Positions 6,338 to 13,843 of a stretch of DNA of 21,051 nt are shown here, piece by piece; position 1 is the first letter of the stretch, and every line of letters begins with the position of its first letter. The notes beneath the pieces were generated by a model, which searched no databases, was not told the DNA's origin, and saw nothing but the letters and a program-made list of their open reading frames with translations. The position numbers and the translations under genes were made by a program. The DNA lies in assembly GCA_023386795.1 (NCBI GenBank), contig JAEWJB010000017.1, positions 1-21,051 of the forward strand. The letters run 5' to 3'. This stretch comes from Pseudomonadota bacterium. Its GTDB lineage: Bacteria; Pseudomonadota; Gammaproteobacteria; Xanthomonadales; Xanthomonadaceae.

Positions 6338-9300
6338 TCATCCGCACCATACGCGCGCGTTGCGGAACATCCGCAGCCACGGCGAGTCGCCCTGCCACTC
6401 GCGCGGATGCCAGCTCAGGTTGACCGCACGCGGCGTGCGTTCCGGATGCGGCATCAGGATGGTGGCGCGACCGTCCTCGCTGGTGAGGCCGGTAATACCG
6501 TCGGGCGAACCATTCGGATTGAGCGGGTACTGCGTGGCGACGTTGCCGTCGCCATCGATGTAACGCAGTGCCACGCGCGCGGCCGCCTGGTCGACGGCGC
6601 TGGCGAATTCCGCGCGGCCTTCGCCATGGGCAACCGCCACCGGAATGCGCGAACCGGCCATGCCCCGCAGCAGCACCGACGGCGATTCCACCACTTCCAG
6701 CAACGCGGTACGACCTTCGAACTGCTCGCTGCGGTTGCGCAGGAAGCGCGGCCAATGCTCGGCGCCCGGGATGATGTCCTTGAGCTGGCTGAGCATCTGG
6801 CAGCCGTTGCACACGCCAAGCGAGAACGTGTTGTCGCGCGCGAAGAACTCGGCGAACGCATCACGCAGCGCGCTGCGCTCCAGGATCGAGGTCGCCCAGC
6901 CGCGGCCGGCGCCCAGCACGTCGCCGTAGCTGAAGCCACCACACGCGGCCAGGCCGTGGAAGTCGCCCAGCTGCACGCGGCCGGCGATGAGATCGCTCAT
7001 GTGCACATCGAACGCATCGAAGCCGGCGCGCTCGAAGATGTTGGCCATCTCGATCTGGCCGTTGACGCCCTGCTCGCGCAGGATCGCCACCTTCGGGCGG
7101 GTGCCGGTGGCGATGAACGGCGCGGCGACATCCTCGGCCAGATCGAAGGCCAGCTTCGGCTTCAGGCCCGGCGCGTTGAAGTCGCGCGCGATGGCGCGTT
7201 CCTCGTCGGCGCTGTCGGGGTTGTCGCGCAGTTTCTGCATGGCGTGGGTGACCGACCACCAGGCATCGAACAACTCGTCCCACTGCCACTGCGCCACGCT
7301 CTTGCCGTCCAGCGAGACGCGGATCTTCGGCGAAGCGATCGGGCGGGCGATGCGCTGCGCGCACTCGGTGAGCGCGTGGCGCTCGACGAGGTCGGCGAAC
7401 GCGGCGCGATCCTCGTCGGCCACCTGCACGATGGCGCCGAGTTCCTCGTTGAACAGGCTGCGGAAGGCATCATCACCCCAGGCATCGAGGTTGATGTCCA
7501 GGCCCTGGCGAGAGGCGAAGGCCATCTCGCACAGGGCGGCGAACGCGCCGCCGTCGCTGCGGTCGTGATAGGACAGCAGCAGGCCGGACTCGCGTGCATC
7601 GCGGATCAGCTCGAAGAAGGCGCGCAGGCGCTGCGGGTCGTCCAGGTCCGGCACTTCGCCGCCGAACGCCGGCATCGTTTCCTCGCCGGCATACACCTGC
7701 GCCAGCACCGAACCGCCCAGGCGCTGCTTGCCACCGCCCAGGCCGATCAACCACAGGTCGCTGTCCTCTTCACGGGCCAGCAGCGGGGTGAGCTGCGGGC
7801 GCACGTCGGCCACGGGGGCGAAGGCGGTGATGACCAGCGATACCGGCGAGACCGACTTCTGCGCCACGCCATCGGCATGCCATTGGGCCTGCATCGACAG
7901 CGAGTCCTTACCGACCGGAATGCTGATGTCCAGCTGCGGGCACAGCTCCATGCCCACCGCGCGCACCGCGTCGTACAGCAACGCGTCTTCGCCGGGGTGG
8001 TTGGCCGCGGCCATCCAGTTCGCCGAGAGCTTGATGGTGTCCAGCGCATCGACCGGCGCTGCGCACAGGTTGGTGATTGCCTCGCCCACGGCCATGCGCG
8101 CGGCGGCCGCCGAATCCAGCAGCGCCAGCGGCGTGCGCTCGCCCACGGACATGGCTTCGCCTGCGAAACCGTCGAAGTCCGCCAGGGTGATGGCGCAGTC
8201 GGCCAGCGGCAGCTGCCACGGGCCGATCATCTGTTCGCGCGCGGTCAGGCCACCGACGCTGCGGTCGCCGATGGTGACCAGGAAGTTCTTCGCCGCCACG
8301 GTCGGGTGCGCGAGCACGCGCAGGCCGGCCTCGCGCAGGTCGATCGCATCGGTGGACAGGGCCGGCCACTGCGGGGCTGCCGGGTGCGCGGTGTCGCGGT
8401 GCATCTTCGGCGGCTTGCCGAACAGCACGTCCATCGGCAGGTCGATGGCGGCATCGGCCGGGATGTGGCCCGGCGTGGCGCCATAGGCCACCACCAGCCG
8501 CTCCTCGACGGTCGCCACGCCGACGGCGGCGAACGGGCAGCGCTCGCGCGCGCAGATGTCGGCGAATTCGGCCAGGCGCGATTGCGGCACGCCAAGCACG
8601 TAGCGCTCCTGCGATTCGTTGCACCACAGCTGCATCGGCGACAGCGAGGGGTCGTCGCTGGGCACCTTGTCCAGGTCGATCACACCGCCCACGCCGGAAT
8701 CGTGCAGCAGCTCGGGGATCGCGTTGGACAGGCCGCCCGCGCCAACGTCATGGAACCAGCGGATCGGGTTGTCCAGGCCGAGCGCGACGCAGCGGTCGAT
8801 CACTTCCTGGCAGCGACGCTCCATTTCCGGGTTGTCGCGCTGGACGCTGGCGAAATCGAGTTCCTCGGCGCTGTCGCCAGAGGCCACCGAACTGGCCGCA
8901 CCGCCGCCCAGGCCGATCAGCATCGCCGGGCCACCGAGCACGATCACCGCATCGCCGGGCTGCAGGCGGATCTTTTCCACCTGCACGCGGTCGATGGCCC
9001 CCAGGCCGCCGGCCAGCATGATCGGCTTGTCGTAGGCGCGGCTGAGCGCGGCGCCCTCGGCCAGCTCGAAGCTGCGGAAGTAGCCCAGCAGGTTCGGGCG
9101 GCCGAATTCGTTGTTGAACGCGGCGCCGCCCAGTGGGCCTTCCAGCATGATGTCCAGCGCCGGCGCCATGCGCGGATTCAGCGCGCGCGGCGCTTCCCAC
9201 GGTTGCGGCAGGGTCGGGATGCGCAGGTGCGAGACCGAGAAGCCGGTCAGGCCGGCCTTGGGCTTGCCGCCGCGGCCCGTGGCGCCTTCGTCGCGGATCT

Positions 9301-10222
9301 CGCCGCCCGCGCCGGTGGAGGCGCCGGGGAACGGGGCGATCGCGGTCGGGTGGTTATGGGTTTCCACCTTGATCTGGAACGCGCTGGGCACCGCGGTTTC
9401 GGTGCGATAGCGGCCCGTGGCCGGATCCGGGCGGTAGCGCGCGGCCAGGTGGCCTTCCACCACCGCGGCGTTGTCGCTGTACGCGCTGAGCGTGTACTGC
9501 GGCGTCTGCTGGTGGGTGTGCTTGATCATCCGGAACAGGGAGCGCTCCTGCTCCTTGCCGTCGATGGTCCAGCTGGCGTTGAAGATCTTGTGCCGGCAGT
9601 GTTCGGAATTGGCCTGCGCGAACATCATCAGCTCGACATCGGCCGGGTCGCGGCCCAGCTCGGTGTAGCGTTCGCGCAGGTAGTCGATTTCATCGGCCGC
9701 CAGCGCCAGGCCGAGGCGGGCGTTGGCCGCTTCCAGCCCGGCCAGCGGGATGCGTTCGAGCGCGCCGCGCGCCGGCGCGGTGAACAGCGCCTGGGCCGCA
9801 TCGGCCGAATCGAGCAGCGACTGGGTCATCGGGTCGTGCAGCAGCTTGGCGAGCGCGGCCTGGGTGGCGGCGTCCTGCGGCCAGCCGGCCAGGTCGATGC
9901 GGGTGCCGCGCTCCACGCGCTGGATCGCCTGCCCGGCGCCACGCACCAGTTCGGTGGCCTTGCTCGACCACGGCGACAGCGTGCCCAGGCGGGGCACCAC
10001 GAAGCGCGACACGCTGCCGGCATCCACCGGGGCGGGCGCGGTTTCGGCCTGCAGGATCCGGCGCAGGGTGTCGGTATCCGGCGACTGCCCGGCTTCGGTC
10101 TGGAGGAAGTAGACATGCCAGGCGCCGGTGATACGCAGCGCGGAGGCAACGGTTTGCAGGCGGGATTGCAGCCGAGCCTGACGGAACGGCGACAGGGCGG
10201 GCGCGCCCTCGAGGACGATCAT
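6338..10222 (-). CDS. purL: Phosphoribosylformylglycinamidine synthase (FGAM synthase), large single-chain form
   Basis: PurL converts FGAR, glutamine and ATP to FGAM in the fourth step of cytoplasmic de novo purine synthesis. At 1294 residues it matches the gammaproteobacterial single-chain form (about 1295), with a PurS-like N-terminal domain, linker, two AIRS-type synthetase halves and a C-terminal glutaminase. Visible landmarks are FAQANSEHCRHKIFNASW at 201-218, ETHNHPTAIAPFPGASTGAGG in the first synthetase half, and the glutaminase block GVCNGCQM with nucleophile Cys1138. The partner residues His1259 and Glu1261 lie in PHPER. These agree in spacing with the Salmonella enzyme (Cys1135, His1260, Glu1262). 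The ATG at 10222 gives a normal N-terminus (MIVLEGAPALSPFR). It is transcribed alone between its own upstream spacer and the terminator at 6273-6300. Confidence 0.98.
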   Translation of the reverse strand: MIVLEGAPALSPFRQARLQSRLQTVASALRITGAWHVYFLQTEAGQSPDTDTLRRILQAETAPAPVDAGSVSRFVVPRLGTLSPWSSKATELVRGAGQAIQRVERGTRIDLAGWPQDAATQAALAKLLHDPMTQSLLDSADAAQALFTAPARGALERIPLAGLEAANARLGLALAADEIDYLRERYTELGRDPADVELMMFAQANSEHCRHKIFNASWTIDGKEQERSLFRMIKHTHQQTPQYTLSAYSDNAAVVEGHLAARYRPDPATGRYRTETAVPSAFQIKVETHNHPTAIAPFPGASTGAGGEIRDEGATGRGGKPKAGLTGFSVSHLRIPTLPQPWEAPRALNPRMAPALDIMLEGPLGGAAFNNEFGRPNLLGYFRSFELAEGAALSRAYDKPIMLAGGLGAIDRVQVEKIRLQPGDAVIVLGGPAMLIGLGGGAASSVASGDSAEELDFASVQRDNPEMERRCQEVIDRCVALGLDNPIRWFHDVGAGGLSNAIPELLHDSGVGGVIDLDKVPSDDPSLSPMQLWCNESQERYVLGVPQSRLAEFADICARERCPFAAVGVATVEERLVVAYGATPGHIPADAAIDLPMDVLFGKPPKMHRDTAHPAAPQWPALSTDAIDLREAGLRVLAHPTVAAKNFLVTIGDRSVGGLTAREQMIGPWQLPLADCAITLADFDGFAGEAMSVGERTPLALLDSAAAARMAVGEAITNLCAAPVDALDTIKLSANWMAAANHPGEDALLYDAVRAVGMELCPQLDISIPVGKDSLSMQAQWHADGVAQKSVSPVSLVITAFAPVADVRPQLTPLLAREEDSDLWLIGLGGGKQRLGGSVLAQVYAGEETMPAFGGEVPDLDDPQRLRAFFELIRDARESGLLLSYHDRSDGGAFAALCEMAFASRQGLDINLDAWGDDAFRSLFNEELGAIVQVADEDRAAFADLVERHALTECAQRIARPIASPKIRVSLDGKSVAQWQWDELFDAWWSVTHAMQKLRDNPDSADEERAIARDFNAPGLKPKLAFDLAEDVAAPFIATGTRPKVAILREQGVNGQIEMANIFERAGFDAFDVHMSDLIAGRVQLGDFHGLAACGGFSYGDVLGAGRGWATSILERSALRDAFAEFFARDNTFSLGVCNGCQMLSQLKDIIPGAEHWPRFLRNRSEQFEGRTALLEVVESPSVLLRGMAGSRIPVAVAHGEGRAEFASAVDQAAARVALRYIDGDGNVATQYPLNPNGSPDGITGLTSEDGRATILMPHPERTPRAVNLSWHPREWQGDSPWLRMFRNARVWCG

Positions 10223-10248
10223 CCGGGGACCGTAGCGGGAAACGGGGG

Positions 10249-10265
10249 CGCATATTGTATATGCG
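10249..10265 (-). promoter_or_regulatory. 17-bp palindrome overlapping a -10-like element upstream of purL
   Basis: CGCATAT-TGT-ATATGCG is a perfect inverted repeat with seven-base arms and a three-base centre. On the minus strand it contains TACAAT (10254-10259), a good -10 hexamer, about 30 bases before the purL start. No good -35 is present at 17 bases. The position suits an operator over the purL promoter, but the sequence does not resemble the E. coli PurR box. Confidence 0.45.
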
Positions 10266-10266
10266 G

Positions 10267-10297
10267 GCGAGGCATCCCGCTCCGCGGGCTGCCTCGC
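10267..10297 (-). terminator. Long hairpin between dsbC and purL, terminator or mRNA-end structure
   Basis: The arms GCGAGGCA (10267-10274) and TGCCTCGC (10290-10297) enclose CCCGC-TCC-GCGGG. This gives a 13-pair stem broken by one T/C mismatch, with a three-base loop. It starts 12 bases beyond the dsbC stop codon. There is no T-run afterwards, so a classical intrinsic terminator is not assured. It ends one base from the palindrome at 10249-10265. Confidence 0.55.
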
Positions 10298-10309
10298 GCC
10301 CGGGTTGGA

Positions 10310-11125
10310 TCAGCGGCTGCCGCCGGCCGTGGCGGTGGCTGCGGCGGCGTCGGCCGCGCGCTTGTCCAGGGCCGCGCGCAGCTGCGCCGGCGGCAGGTAG
10401 CCCCCCAGCTGCATGCCGTCCGGGCCGAAGATGGCCGGGGTGCCGTTCACGCCCAGGCGCTGGCCCAGGTCGTATTCCATGTTCACCGGGCTGCTGGCGC
10501 AGGTCTTCGCGACGACCGGCTTGCCGGACTTGGCCTGGGTCAGGGCCTGCTTGCGGTCGCTGGCGCACCAGACCGAGACCATGTCCTTGTAGTCCTGGCT
10601 CCCCAAGCCCATGCGCGGGAAGGCCAGGTACTCGACCGCGATGCCCTGGCGGTTGAGCTCGTCGATCTGGCTGTGCAGCTTGCGGCAGTAGCCGCACTCG
10701 ATATCGGTGAACACGCTGATGGTGTACTTCGGGTTCGGCGGCGCGAACACGATGCGCTCGCTGCGCGGCACCTTGGCCAGTTGCTCCCGACGGTAGGCCA
10801 GCAAGCCCTCGCTGGCGGCGAACTGCCGCGAATGGATATCGAACGGCTGGGCCTGCATCAGGTAGCGCCCGTCGTCGCTGACGTACAGCACCTGGCCGCC
10901 GACGATGGCCTCGCGGAAGCCGGCGAACGGGGCCGGGCCGATGTAGTCCGGCTTGAACTGCGGGTCCAGCTCGGCCAGCGCGGCACGCACGCGCTGGTCG
11001 GCGCCGGTGGCCGGGCCGGCGACGGCAGGCTTGCCGGCGGCCGCGTTCTTGGCAGGGGAAGCCGGCTGGGCGCAGGCCGAGAGGCTGGCCGCGCACAGCA
11101 GCATGGAGAGGGCGTAACGGAACAT
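10310..11125 (-). CDS. dsbC: Thiol:disulfide interchange protein DsbC (periplasmic disulfide isomerase), possible lipoprotein
   Basis: DsbC reshuffles wrong disulfide bonds in exported proteins and is kept reduced by DsbD. The product has 271 residues. After the leader comes an N-terminal dimerisation region (about 45-100), then a thioredoxin-like domain with active site CGYC (Cys144, Cys147) and a cis-proline at Pro230 in GTPAIF. A second cysteine pair, Cys187 and Cys209, matches the structural disulfide of E. coli DsbC. The ATG at 11125 is preferred because GGAAG lies five bases upstream; an ATG four codons earlier lacks this. The leader MFRYALSMLLCAASLSAC fits a lipobox (LSAC), though ACA-Q would also suit signal peptidase I. 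The gene follows xerD by 71 bp on the same strand, the E. coli-like xerD-dsbC order. Confidence 0.93.
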   Translation of the reverse strand: MFRYALSMLLCAASLSACAQPASPAKNAAAGKPAVAGPATGADQRVRAALAELDPQFKPDYIGPAPFAGFREAIVGGQVLYVSDDGRYLMQAQPFDIHSRQFAASEGLLAYRREQLAKVPRSERIVFAPPNPKYTISVFTDIECGYCRKLHSQIDELNRQGIAVEYLAFPRMGLGSQDYKDMVSVWCASDRKQALTQAKSGKPVVAKTCASSPVNMEYDLGQRLGVNGTPAIFGPDGMQLGGYLPPAQLRAALDKRAADAAAATATAGGSR

Positions 11126-11130
11126 CGGCA

Positions 11131-11135
11131 CTTCC
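11131..11135 (-). promoter_or_regulatory. Ribosome-binding site of dsbC
   Basis: GGAAG on the minus strand lies five bases before the ATG at 11125. It decides between that start and the ATG at 11137, within whose first codons this site itself falls. Confidence 0.65.
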
Positions 11136-11196
11136 ATAAGCGGATTTGCCGGGATTCTCGCACAGGCGATCTGAAGCGACCGCGACGGCCGGCGCC

Positions 11197-12171
11197 TCAA
11201 CCGCGGGGGTGATGGCGCTGGTGCAGCTGCTGCAGGTGCTCGCGGGCGACCAGCGTGTAGATCTGGGTGGTGGACAGCGAGCTGTGGCCCAGCAGCATCT
11301 GCAGCGCGCGCAGGTCGGCGCCGCGGTTGAGCAGATGGGTGGCGAAGCTGTGGCGCAGGCCATGCGGGCTGACCTGGGCAGGGTCGATGCCCGCCACCGC
11401 GGCGTAGCGCTTCACCAGGTGCCAGAAGTGCTGGCGCGTCAGCGGTTTGCGGGCCGCATCGATGAACATCGGTACCTGGCCATCGGCGCCGGCCGGCACG
11501 TTCTTACCCGCCGCCAAGGCCGGGCGCGCGCCATCGAGATAGCGCCGCAACCAGTGCTGGGATTCCTCGCCCAGTGGCACCAGCCGCTCCTTGCTGCCCT
11601 TGCCGGTCACGCGCAGCACGCCCTGGCGCAGGTTCACCGCGTTGGCCGGCAGGCCCACCAGCTCGCTCACGCGCAGCCCGGCGGCGTACATCAGTTCGAG
11701 CATGGCGCGGTCGCGCAGGCCGGCCGGGTCGTCCAGCGCCGGGGCCGCGAGCAGCGCGTCGACCTGGCTCTCGGCCAGCGCCTTGGGCAGCGAGCGCGGC
11801 AGACGCGGGGGGTCGATCAGCGCGGTGGGGTCGTCGGCCCGTTCGCCGCGTGACAACGCCTGTCCGTAGAACGCCCGCAAGGTGGACAGCAGGCGCGCAT
11901 TGCTGCGCGGCGAATAGTGTTGGGCGGTGCGCCACGCGAGGTAGTCGAAGAGCCCGGCGCGGTCGATGCCGGCCAGCCCGCCCGCCCGCCCGTCACGCCA
12001 GCGCGCCAGCCCCGAGAGGTCCCGGCGGTAACTCTCCAGCGTTTGCCGGGCCAGCCCCTGCTCTGCCCACAGCCGGTCGAGAAAGCGTTGGATCGCCTGT
12101 TCGTCCGCAGGACGCAGTGGCGGAAGTTCGCCGACGCGCTGGCGCCGTTCGGCCGGGGATTGCGAGGACAT
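11197..12171 (-). CDS. xerD: Site-specific tyrosine recombinase XerD
   Basis: XerD acts with XerC at the dif site, under FtsK control, to resolve chromosome dimers. The 324-residue protein has the SAM-like core-binding domain at about 22-110 and the catalytic domain at about 130-315. All six conserved residues are visible: Arg167 (AGLRVSEL), Lys191 (GKGSKER), His270 and Arg273 (HGLRHSFA), His296 (LGHSSLST) and Tyr305 (TQIYT). It is about 25 residues longer than E. coli XerD, from an N-terminal extension (MSSQSPAERRQ) and a short insert near 220-233. XerD is preferred over XerC from the adjacent dsbC, a known partnership. No phage or integron features lie nearby, so this is the housekeeping recombinase. 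Confidence 0.93.
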   Translation of the reverse strand: MSSQSPAERRQRVGELPPLRPADEQAIQRFLDRLWAEQGLARQTLESYRRDLSGLARWRDGRAGGLAGIDRAGLFDYLAWRTAQHYSPRSNARLLSTLRAFYGQALSRGERADDPTALIDPPRLPRSLPKALAESQVDALLAAPALDDPAGLRDRAMLELMYAAGLRVSELVGLPANAVNLRQGVLRVTGKGSKERLVPLGEESQHWLRRYLDGARPALAAGKNVPAGADGQVPMFIDAARKPLTRQHFWHLVKRYAAVAGIDPAQVSPHGLRHSFATHLLNRGADLRALQMLLGHSSLSTTQIYTLVAREHLQQLHQRHHPRG

Positions 12172-12239
12172 GCGTCCAGCTTAGCGGGATCGGGCGGCGA
12201 TGGCTGCGTCCTCCTCGGCGCGGCGGCTATGCTCGGCGC
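12172..12239. promoter_or_regulatory. Divergent intergenic spacer between xerD and the RDD gene
   Basis: These 68 bases must hold the start signals for both divergent genes unless promoters lie inside coding sequence. I see no good -35/-10 pair; TATGCT at 12226-12231 is the only -10-like hexamer on the plus strand and it is too close to the RDD start to serve a normal leader. No inverted repeat stands out. Confidence 0.25.
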
Positions 12240-12740
12240 ATGGAACCCATCGCCGCGCAGCCCGCCATCGCCGACGCCCCCACCCGTCCCCGTTCCCTGG
12301 TCCTGTGGCGCCTGCTCGCCTTGTTCTACGACTTCTGGCCGGTGCTGGCCTTGTGGATGCTGGTGTCGGCCGCCTTCACCCTGGGCTTCTTCCTCGCCGG
12401 GCACCGCAGCCGCGAGAACATCGCGCCCTTCAGCGCGCTGCAGTGGCTGCTGTGGCTGTGCTGCTGGATCGTGGCGGGCATCTACGCCACGGCCAGCTGG
12501 CGGCGTGGCGGCCAGACGCTGGGCATGCGGCCATGGCGACTGCACCTGCGCGGCACCGGCGGCGAGGTACCGGGATGGGGGGCATTGTGGCGCCGCTATG
12601 CGGTGGGCACGCTCTCGCTGCTCGCCGGCGGCATGGGATTCTGGTGGGCCTGGTTCGACCGCGACCGGCTCACCTGGCACGACCGGCTCAGCGGCACGCG
12701 GCTGGTCCGCGTGGACAAGCGCCGCCCGAAAGCCGGCTAA
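12240..12740 (+). CDS. RDD-family inner-membrane protein
   Basis: This is a 166-residue protein with three likely membrane segments: about 24-50 (LLALFYDFWPVLALWMLVSAAFTLGFF), 65-82 (ALQWLLWLCCWIVAGIYA) and 119-137 (YAVGTLSLLAGGMGFWWAWF). The Asp in the first segment, the GGQTLGMRPWRL motif after the second and the closing WHDRLSGTRLV are hallmarks of the RDD family (Arg-Asp-Asp). The molecular function of most members is unknown; some have been linked to ion or proton transport, which cannot be claimed here. The ATG at 12240 leaves a short cytoplasmic N-terminus. The gene points towards lptG and their stop codons overlap. The same neighbour is, from memory, common in Xanthomonadaceae. Confidence 0.85.
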   Translation: MEPIAAQPAIADAPTRPRSLVLWRLLALFYDFWPVLALWMLVSAAFTLGFFLAGHRSRENIAPFSALQWLLWLCCWIVAGIYATASWRRGGQTLGMRPWRLHLRGTGGEVPGWGALWRRYAVGTLSLLAGGMGFWWAWFDRDRLTWHDRLSGTRLVRVDKRRPKAG

Positions 12741-13843
12741 CTGCTCCGTCGGCGGAACAACCAGCCCGATACCGCCATCATCACGATGGGCGGCAACGCG
12801 TAGGCGATGCGGTAATCGAACTTGAGGGCGCCGGCCATGCGTCCGAAGAACAGCTGCAGCAGCCAGAAACCCAGGGCGAACAGGATGCCCAGGAACAGCC
12901 GCTTGCCCATGCCGCCGCTGCGCAGCGAGCCGAAGGCGAACGGAATGGCGGCCAGGCACAGGGCCAGCACGTTGAGCGGGTAGAACCAGCGGCTCCAGTA
13001 CTGGTCCTCGTAGTCGCGCGCGTCCAGCCCATTGCGGCGGCGGTATTCGATGCTCGTATGCAGGTCGTGCGCCGAGAGGTTGCGCGGCTTGGCCAGGCCG
13101 GCCGCCAGCGCGGCCGGGTCCAGCGCGGACTGCCACGGCATCTGGTCCTTCTTCTCGCGCGTCACCGAGCGTTCGGCGAAGTGGTCTTCCTGCACTTGCC
13201 GCAGTGTCCAGCCGGTATCGCGATGTTCGGCGACCGCCGCATGGGTCAGCGTCTGCAGGCGGCCATCCTCGCCGATCTGGTACAGCCGCACGTCGTGCAG
13301 CTCCAGCGCGGTACCGCCGCCATCCAGCAGCTTCTCCTCGCCGCTCTGGGCATTGAGGAAGGTGTTGCCCTCGCGCGCCCACAGCCCGGCGTAGCGCGCC
13401 ATGGACATGTTGCTTTCATAGCGCGCGCTGGACTTGAGCACGTCGGCCTGGCCCTGCGCCCAGGGGCCCAGGGTCTCGCCGCTGATGACCATCAGCGCGG
13501 TCAGCAGCGCCATGGCGGCCGCCACCGACAGGCTGAGCCGGCGCCGCGAAAGGCCCAGCGCGCGCAGGGCCGTCAGCTCGGAAGTGGCTGCCAGCTGGCC
13601 CAGGCCCATCAGCGCGCCGATCACCGCGGCGGTCGGGAACAGGGTGTAGGCACGCCGCGGCACGGTGTAGGCGACATAGGCGATGGCGTGGCCGAAGCTG
13701 TAGCTGCCCTGGCCGATGTCCTTGGCTTCGCTGGAAAACGCGTTGACGATGTCCAGGCCCAGCAGCACTGCCCAGGTCAGCAGTACCGTGCCGATGACCG
13801 CCCGGCCGATGTACAGGTCATGGATGCGCGGGGTGATCCTCAT
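12737..13843 (-). CDS. lptG: LPS export ABC transporter permease LptG
   Basis: LptG pairs with LptF in the inner-membrane LptB2FG complex that extracts lipopolysaccharide and passes it to LptC and the LptA bridge. The 368-residue length is normal (E. coli 360). It begins MRITPRIHDLYIG, followed by membrane helices at about 15-34, 60-82 and 98-118. A periplasmic beta-jellyroll domain covers about 125-270, and three C-terminal helices cover about 285-365, ending WLFRRRSS. The ATG at 13843 overlaps the lptF stop as ATGA, indicating translational coupling. A 42-codon upstream extension is in frame but lies inside lptF and is not used. The 3' end overlaps the RDD gene by four bases in convergent orientation. 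Confidence 0.95.
   Translation of the reverse strand: MRITPRIHDLYIGRAVIGTVLLTWAVLLGLDIVNAFSSEAKDIGQGSYSFGHAIAYVAYTVPRRAYTLFPTAAVIGALMGLGQLAATSELTALRALGLSRRRLSLSVAAAMALLTALMVISGETLGPWAQGQADVLKSSARYESNMSMARYAGLWAREGNTFLNAQSGEEKLLDGGGTALELHDVRLYQIGEDGRLQTLTHAAVAEHRDTGWTLRQVQEDHFAERSVTREKKDQMPWQSALDPAALAAGLAKPRNLSAHDLHTSIEYRRRNGLDARDYEDQYWSRWFYPLNVLALCLAAIPFAFGSLRSGGMGKRLFLGILFALGFWLLQLFFGRMAGALKFDYRIAYALPPIVMMAVSGWLFRRRSS

Noticed and set aside
6407..11212. Open frame of 1601 codons on the plus strand across purL and dsbC
   Set aside because: It is the antisense shadow of purL, the spacer and dsbC. The composition (Arg, Ala, Gly, His, Gln) is typical of an antisense frame in high-GC DNA and there is no recognisable domain.
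11197..12171. Integrase of a mobile element
   Set aside because: The tyrosine recombinase is adjacent to dsbC and core genes, matches XerD in length and residues, and no attachment repeats, tRNA or phage genes are nearby.
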